Source of the DNA: Paraburkholderia madseniana
GTDB lineage: Bacteria > Pseudomonadota > Gammaproteobacteria > Burkholderiales > Burkholderiaceae
NCBI RefSeq assembly: GCF_009690905.1
Contig: NZ_VOSW01000013.1
Coordinates: 1 to 64,000, forward strand
Length of the DNA stretch: 64,000 bases
Reading direction: 5' to 3'
In this document: positions 59,980-64,000 of the stretch, in pieces
Layout of the letters: each line of letters starts with the position of its first letter
Numbering within the stretch: position 1 is the first letter of the stretch
The notes under the pieces: model-generated
Databases searched by the model: none
Seen by the model: the letters and a program-made list of their open reading frames with translations, nothing else
Told to the model about the DNA's origin: nothing
Translations under genes and position numbers: made by a program

Positions 59980-60462
59980 TCACCCCTTCTTCGCGGCGTG
60001 GTGATGGTCAGTCTGGAAGATCAGATCGGCGTTCTTCTTCTGAACGTCGGACATGCTGTCGTAGAGTGCCTGAAACGCCGGGGTGAGCTTTCTGATGCCG
60101 TCCGCATGGGCATCGGCGATCTGGCCATAGGACTTGAGATCGTCGACAGCGCTCATGCTGTTGGCTTGACTGCTTCGTGCCTGTCTGAGCGAGTCCATCG
60201 TTCCCGCGTTGTCACGCATGACCTGAGCGACCTTTTGCCAAAGTTCTTCCTGCGCCGCGGTGATCTGAAGCCTCGTGTGAAGTCCACTGATACGCGTATC
60301 GATCTGGCTATGGGCCGCAACGTTCATCACGCTTGCACGTGGTTGAGTCTGGGTGGGGGAAGCAGCGCTCGCAGGATTGGCGAATGCCGTTATCGCGAGA
60401 AAAACCGCGATCGCGAATGCGGGCGCGGGTCGCGGTTGGAATGGGGTGCCAACGAGTCTCAT
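59980..60462 (-). CDS. Periplasmic Spy/CpxP-like protein (LTxxQ motif)
   Basis: A 160-residue exported protein. The signal peptide ends near residue 33 (ANPASA). RISGLHTRLQITAAQEELWQKVAQVMRDN holds the Spy-type LTxxQ motif in modified form (LQITAAQ), followed by two further helices. Spy/CpxP proteins are periplasmic chaperones or sensors of envelope stress. The C-terminus DHHHAAKKG has a His cluster. It is divergent from the CsbD-like gene and upstream of the Gly-Asn-rich gene. Confidence 0.85.
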   Translation of the reverse strand: MRLVGTPFQPRPAPAFAIAVFLAITAFANPASAASPTQTQPRASVMNVAAHSQIDTRISGLHTRLQITAAQEELWQKVAQVMRDNAGTMDSLRQARSSQANSMSAVDDLKSYGQIADAHADGIRKLTPAFQALYDSMSDVQKKNADLIFQTDHHHAAKKG

Positions 60463-60641
60463 GATCGGTCTCCAAAGGAGTTCGATGGACTCGCAAAGGG
60501 ACCACCGTCAGTGCGGCGAATTCAATCGAACAAATCATTTGTGCGCCGACTCCCGACCGGCGTCTGTCCGGTGCCGTACCGACTGCTTCGTCCATCGAGG
60601 TCATGCTGTGGCGATGGAAGCAGCGCTCAAGGAGCGAGGTG

Positions 60642-60815
60642 ATGAACAAAGACCAGATGCAGGGATGGATAAGAGAGATCACGGGCAAGCTGCGTACCGG
60701 CCTCGGCAAGACCATGGGAAACCGGACGGTCGCGTGGAGGGGGCGCGTCGAGCAGGTCATCGGCAAGACGCAGGCATCGTATGGCGATGCCAAGGCGCGC
60801 TTCAAGAAACGCTAA
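60642..60815 (+). CDS. CsbD-family stress protein
   Basis: A 57-residue protein, the normal CsbD length: MNKDQMQGWIREITGKLRTG, then GKTMGNRTVAWRGRVEQVIGKTQ and GDAKARFKKR. The ATG follows AAGGAG. CsbD proteins are induced by general stress and have no known activity. It is divergent from the Spy-like gene, which fits a shared stress response. Confidence 0.88.
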   Translation: MNKDQMQGWIREITGKLRTGLGKTMGNRTVAWRGRVEQVIGKTQASYGDAKARFKKR

Positions 60816-60880
60816 TAATCGACCGATGCGCCGCATGGTGCAGTACGTTAGCGCGCCAGGACCCCGCTCCTCCACTCCGC

Positions 60881-61924
60881 TTAAAGCCGGGCGACGTCGC
60901 CGATGGCATCGGCAAATGCCTTCGGCGCTTCCTGCGGCAAGTTATGTCCGATACCGCCGTCGATGTTCCGGTGCTGATACTTGCCGGTGAATTTCTTCGC
61001 GTAGGCTGCCGGCTCGGGATGCGGTGCGCCGTTGGCGTCGCCCTCCATCGTGATGGTCGGAACCGAAATGGTCGGCCCCTTCGCGAGCCGCGCTTCGAGT
61101 TCGTCGTATTGCGGCTCGCCCTTAACCAGACCCAGACGCCAGCGGTAGTTGTGAATCACCACCGCGACGTGATCGGGATTGTTGAAGGACTCAGCCGAGC
61201 GGTCGTACGTCGCATCGTCGAAATTCCATTTCGGCGACGCGAGACGCCAGATCAGCTTGTTGAAGTCGTGGCGGTTCGCTTCGTAACCTGCATGGCCACG
61301 CTCCGTGGCGAAATAGAATTGATACCACCAGGCCAGTTCAGCCTTCGGCGGCAGCGGCGCCCGGTTGGTTTCCTGACTGCCGATCAGATAACCGCTGACC
61401 GACACCATCGCCTGGCATCGCTGCGGCCACAACGCGGCGATAATATTCGCCGTGCGCGCGCCCCAATCGAAGGCGCCAAAGATGGCTTTGTCAATCTTCA
61501 ATGCATCCATCAACGCGATGATGTCGATGGCAACCACGGCCTGTTGACCGTTGCGAGGCGTATCTGCGGATAAAAACCGCGTCGAACCATAGCCCCGCAG
61601 ATACGGCACGATGACCCGGTAGCCCGCGGCTGCCAGCAACGGTGTGACTTCAGCAAAGCTGTAGATATCGTAGGGCCAGCCGTGCAGCAGGATCACAACC
61701 GGTCCATTCTGCGGACCCGCTTCCGCATAGCCCATGCTGAGCGTTCCGGCATTGACCTGGCGAATGTTGTCAAACGAAGCAACACGTATTGCAGTGTTCG
61801 CATTGGATGGCGTGCCGGTCGACTGCGCCTTGGCGAGCCCGCTCAAACCCAACTCCATCAAGCTGATACCAGCAACTGCCGTCCCAAGCAGACGACGACG
61901 TCGAGTATTGATCTGATCCGGCAT
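60881..61924 (-). CDS. Tat-exported alpha/beta hydrolase, epoxide hydrolase/dehalogenase-like
   Basis: A 347-residue protein with a twin-arginine-type signal (RRRRLLGTAVAGISLMELGLSGL). The fold shows VVILLHGWPYDIYSF (HG oxyanion motif), nucleophile D153 in FGAFDWGARTAN, and the histidine in GGIGHNLPQEAPKAF. An aspartate nucleophile points to the epoxide hydrolase or haloalkane dehalogenase group and not to esterases. The ATG at 61924 follows GAGGAG. It is a single gene. Confidence 0.9.
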   Translation of the reverse strand: MPDQINTRRRRLLGTAVAGISLMELGLSGLAKAQSTGTPSNANTAIRVASFDNIRQVNAGTLSMGYAEAGPQNGPVVILLHGWPYDIYSFAEVTPLLAAAGYRVIVPYLRGYGSTRFLSADTPRNGQQAVVAIDIIALMDALKIDKAIFGAFDWGARTANIIAALWPQRCQAMVSVSGYLIGSQETNRAPLPPKAELAWWYQFYFATERGHAGYEANRHDFNKLIWRLASPKWNFDDATYDRSAESFNNPDHVAVVIHNYRWRLGLVKGEPQYDELEARLAKGPTISVPTITMEGDANGAPHPEPAAYAKKFTGKYQHRNIDGGIGHNLPQEAPKAFADAIGDVARL

Positions 61925-62164
61925 CGCGGATTCTCCTCAAAGGTTAGCTAAACGGGCGCAAGACATGTCCGGCCTGCGAAGCCAGACGATCTGGCCTGGA
62001 ATCATTAAAGCCCGTGGACGTATCTGGCGTGTGTCTGCGAAAAGCACCAGTGAAACGTTATGTATTTACCGGCGGTGCAGATACATTGGGATACAAGACG
62101 GGGGTAGTTGACGTTCATCGACGAAAACGTACGGCATACAACGCGATCGGCGAGCGATCGGAAT

Positions 62165-63481
62165 TTAGCCAACGCCTTTCAACACCAGTGTGGCTTCTAG
62201 GCCGCCATCGGGCCGGTTATGCAACGATAGCGTCGCGTCCATCGCCAAAGCGAGTTGCCGCGCAATCGCGAGGCCCAACCCGGTACCGCCGGTTCCGCGG
62301 TTGCGCGATCCTTCCAGCCGATAGAACGGTTCGAATACCGCTTCCAGCGACTCGGCCGGAATACCCGGCCCGCGATCGAGCACGGAGACCCTCACGTGCC
62401 CGTCCTGCGAGGCAACCCTGATCTCGGCCGACCCACCGAACTTCAGCGCGTTATCGACGAGATTGCCCACGATCCGGCGCAACGCCTGAGGACGCGTCAC
62501 CAGTGCAGCGTCGATTCGACCGTGCAGCGAAACGTCCTTGCCGGCGTCGACATAGTCGAACACCAGACTGTCGAACAGCGCGTCCGGATCGATACGCAGG
62601 GGTGCCTCGCTGGCGCCGTGCATGGTGCGCGCGTACGTGACGCCTTCCTTGACCATGGTTTCCATTTCCTGCAGGTCCTGCTGCAGCTTGGCGCCCTGTG
62701 GGCTCTCGTCCATCACGTCGACGCGCAAACGCATGCGGGTAATCGGCGTTTGCAGGTCGTGCGAAATCGCCGCGAGGATCTGCAAGCGCTCGGTCATGTA
62801 CAGCCTGATGCGATCCTGCATGGCGTTGAACGCCCTCGCCGCGCGCGCCACTTCGTCCGGGCCGTCTTCGGGCAAGCGCTCCACCTTAAGGTCCGGGCCC
62901 AGGGTATCCGCCGCTCGCGCCAAGTGGCTCAACGGGCGTGTTGCCAACCGTACCGCCAGCCAGCAGCACGCGGCCAGCACCACCAGTTGCAGCACCAGCA
63001 ACCATGACAACCACGGCGACAGCGGCGCGCCCGGCATAGGGCGATAGTCGATCGTCAGCGGCGTGCCGTCGCTCAACAGCAGATGGACCTGCAGGCGGTC
63101 CGGATCGCCGGGGACGGCGTTGGCCGTGAGCGGATAGCGCTTGCCGATGCCGTCGGCGATAGATTGAGCCACTCTCGCTGAGAGCTTCGCATCGGGAGGC
63201 GCGCCGGCGACCCCGGGCCCGAGATTGAAGGTATAGGTGCGCCGCGCCAACCTTGGCAACCATTCGGCGCGTTCGTTAGCGGGCAAATGATCGAGCAGCG
63301 CGACGGAGCTGGTGACCTCGCGTTCGATGTAACCCATCATCACGTTCGTCATGGTCTGGTCCCGTTCCGTCATGGTGAGCCAGACCGACAGCGTTTGCAC
63401 CAGCGCAAGGCTGACAAAGAGAATCAGGGCAAGCCGCGCGAACAGCGTGCGCGGCCAACGCAGCAATGCATTCAGCTTCAT
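62165..63481 (-). CDS. Sensor histidine kinase, EnvZ-like
   Basis: A 438-residue membrane kinase. Helix 1 is at 13-36, the periplasmic domain at about 40-155, helix 2 at 158-180, then HAMP with RPLSHLARAADTLG. The phosphorylated histidine is H241 in AAISHDLQTPITRMRLR. The ATP-binding part has RRIVGNLVDNALKFGG, VLDRGPGIP and GTGGTGLGLAIARQL. Its ATG overlaps the stop of the response regulator gene by four bases. The signal is unknown. Confidence 0.96.
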   Translation of the reverse strand: MKLNALLRWPRTLFARLALILFVSLALVQTLSVWLTMTERDQTMTNVMMGYIEREVTSSVALLDHLPANERAEWLPRLARRTYTFNLGPGVAGAPPDAKLSARVAQSIADGIGKRYPLTANAVPGDPDRLQVHLLLSDGTPLTIDYRPMPGAPLSPWLSWLLVLQLVVLAACCWLAVRLATRPLSHLARAADTLGPDLKVERLPEDGPDEVARAARAFNAMQDRIRLYMTERLQILAAISHDLQTPITRMRLRVDVMDESPQGAKLQQDLQEMETMVKEGVTYARTMHGASEAPLRIDPDALFDSLVFDYVDAGKDVSLHGRIDAALVTRPQALRRIVGNLVDNALKFGGSAEIRVASQDGHVRVSVLDRGPGIPAESLEAVFEPFYRLEGSRNRGTGGTGLGLAIARQLALAMDATLSLHNRPDGGLEATLVLKGVG

Positions 63482-64000
63482 GGCGTACCTTCGATCATGG
63501 TCACCGCCGCCGAAAATACATAACCCTCACTGCGCAGCGTCTTGATGTACCGAGGCTCGCGCGCGGTGTCCTGCAAGCGCTGGCGCAAACGGCTGACCAG
63601 AAGATCGATCGAGCGGTCGAATGCATCGGCCTGGCGGCCTTGAGTCAGATTGAGCAACTGATCCCGCGTGAGCACGCGCTGGGGATGATCAAGGAACACG
63701 CGCAGCAAGCGGTACTCCGCACCGCTTAAGGCCACCATGGTGCCCTCGGCGTCGAGCAGATGACGCGCCGTGGTGTCGAGACGCCAGTCACCGAAAGCGA
63801 TCATCGGCGCGGATTCCGTCACCTGCATGCCGGGTGGCAGCATCCGCGCGCGGCGCAGCACGGAGCGGATGCGCGCCAGCAGTTCACGCACCGCAAACGG
63901 TTTGGACAGGTAATCGTCCGCGCCCATTTCCAGCCCGACGATGCGATCCGTCTCCTCGCTGCGGGCGGTCAGCATCAAGACCGGTACCGCACGAAACTTG
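63478..64000 (-). CDS. OmpR-family response regulator (5' end outside window)
   Basis: The last 173 residues of a two-component regulator; the part with the phosphorylated aspartate lies beyond the right edge. VLMLTARSEETDRIVGLEMGADDYLSKPF shows the end of the receiver domain with the conserved lysine, and the winged-helix DNA-binding domain follows with LLRVFLDHPQRVLTRDQLLNL, SIDLLVSRLRQRL and IKTLRSEGYVF. Its stop overlaps the kinase start (ATGA), so the pair is translated together. Confidence 0.95.
   Translation of the reverse strand, partial: KFRAVPVLMLTARSEETDRIVGLEMGADDYLSKPFAVRELLARIRSVLRRARMLPPGMQVTESAPMIAFGDWRLDTTARHLLDAEGTMVALSGAEYRLLRVFLDHPQRVLTRDQLLNLTQGRQADAFDRSIDLLVSRLRQRLQDTAREPRYIKTLRSEGYVFSAAVTMIEGTP

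Overview
The window is high-GC DNA from a beta-proteobacterium of the Burkholderiaceae, most likely Paraburkholderia, Caballeronia or a close relative. This rests on the classical beta-proteobacterial porin, the split PntAA/PntAB/PntB transhydrogenase, several LysR, GntR-FCD and MocR regulators, a chemoreceptor ending in a CheR-docking pentapeptide, and dense catabolic cassettes each with its own transporter. I see no rRNA, tRNA, CRISPR array, insertion sequence or phage block. The content is accessory and catabolic, as on a second chromosome or megaplasmid, but the replicon cannot be decided from this sequence.

Layout. 1-8142 (minus): nine co-directional genes for an NMT1-like ABC importer, FAD oxidoreductase, CoA-transferase, enoyl-CoA hydratase, ferredoxin, LysR regulator and (cut by the window edge) an aldehyde dehydrogenase. 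A divergent porin follows at 8659. 9884-12334: a KfrA-like coiled-coil protein with three tandem modules, followed by a decayed region. 12948-17421: maleate isomerase, MFS carrier, LysR regulator and D-2-hydroxyacid dehydrogenase. 17448-19211: SbmA/YddA-type ABC protein. 19581-25123 (minus): semialdehyde dehydrogenase, PntAA, PntAB, PntB and Zn-alcohol dehydrogenase. 25648-29140: DUF2235 hydrolase with a lectin-like C-terminus behind a Kup potassium transporter. 29342-33607: LuxR regulator divergent from a DmpA-type aminopeptidase, a polyamine-type binding protein and an epimerase-like SDR. 33679-35093: SUI1/YciH and a J-protein. 35419-37164: chemoreceptor. 37541-39283: ThDP enzyme.

The most unusual system lies at 39333-48634. 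One arm (minus) is a translationally coupled set: a three-subunit flavin/iron-sulfur dehydrogenase of the HcnABC/opine-oxidase/D-hydroxyproline-dehydrogenase type, a DapA-family enzyme, a dihydropyrimidinase-family cyclic amidase and an FmdB-type zinc ribbon. The other arm (plus) is a complete polar-amino-acid ABC importer, and a GntR-FCD regulator closes the block. A perfect inverted repeat (GTATACG, 3 nt, CGTATAC) sits in the divergent promoter, and a degenerate copy lies before the regulator gene. I read it as one regulated uptake and catabolism unit for a cyclic or N-substituted amino acid whose identity is open.

The right part (48754-64000) holds a degenerate EAL-HDOD protein, small DUF1330 and YCII proteins, an OsmC/diiron/AraC group, a MocR regulator interrupted by one in-frame stop codon, an NmrA-like SDR, an NTF2-like protein beside an aldo/keto reductase remnant, a GNAT and hydrolase pair, a small envelope-stress group (Gly-Asn-rich protein, Spy-like protein, CsbD), a secreted alpha/beta hydrolase, and an OmpR/EnvZ-type two-component pair cut by the right edge. 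Gene decay at three places (12.6-12.9, 54.6-56.2 and 57.5 kb) suggests ongoing turnover.
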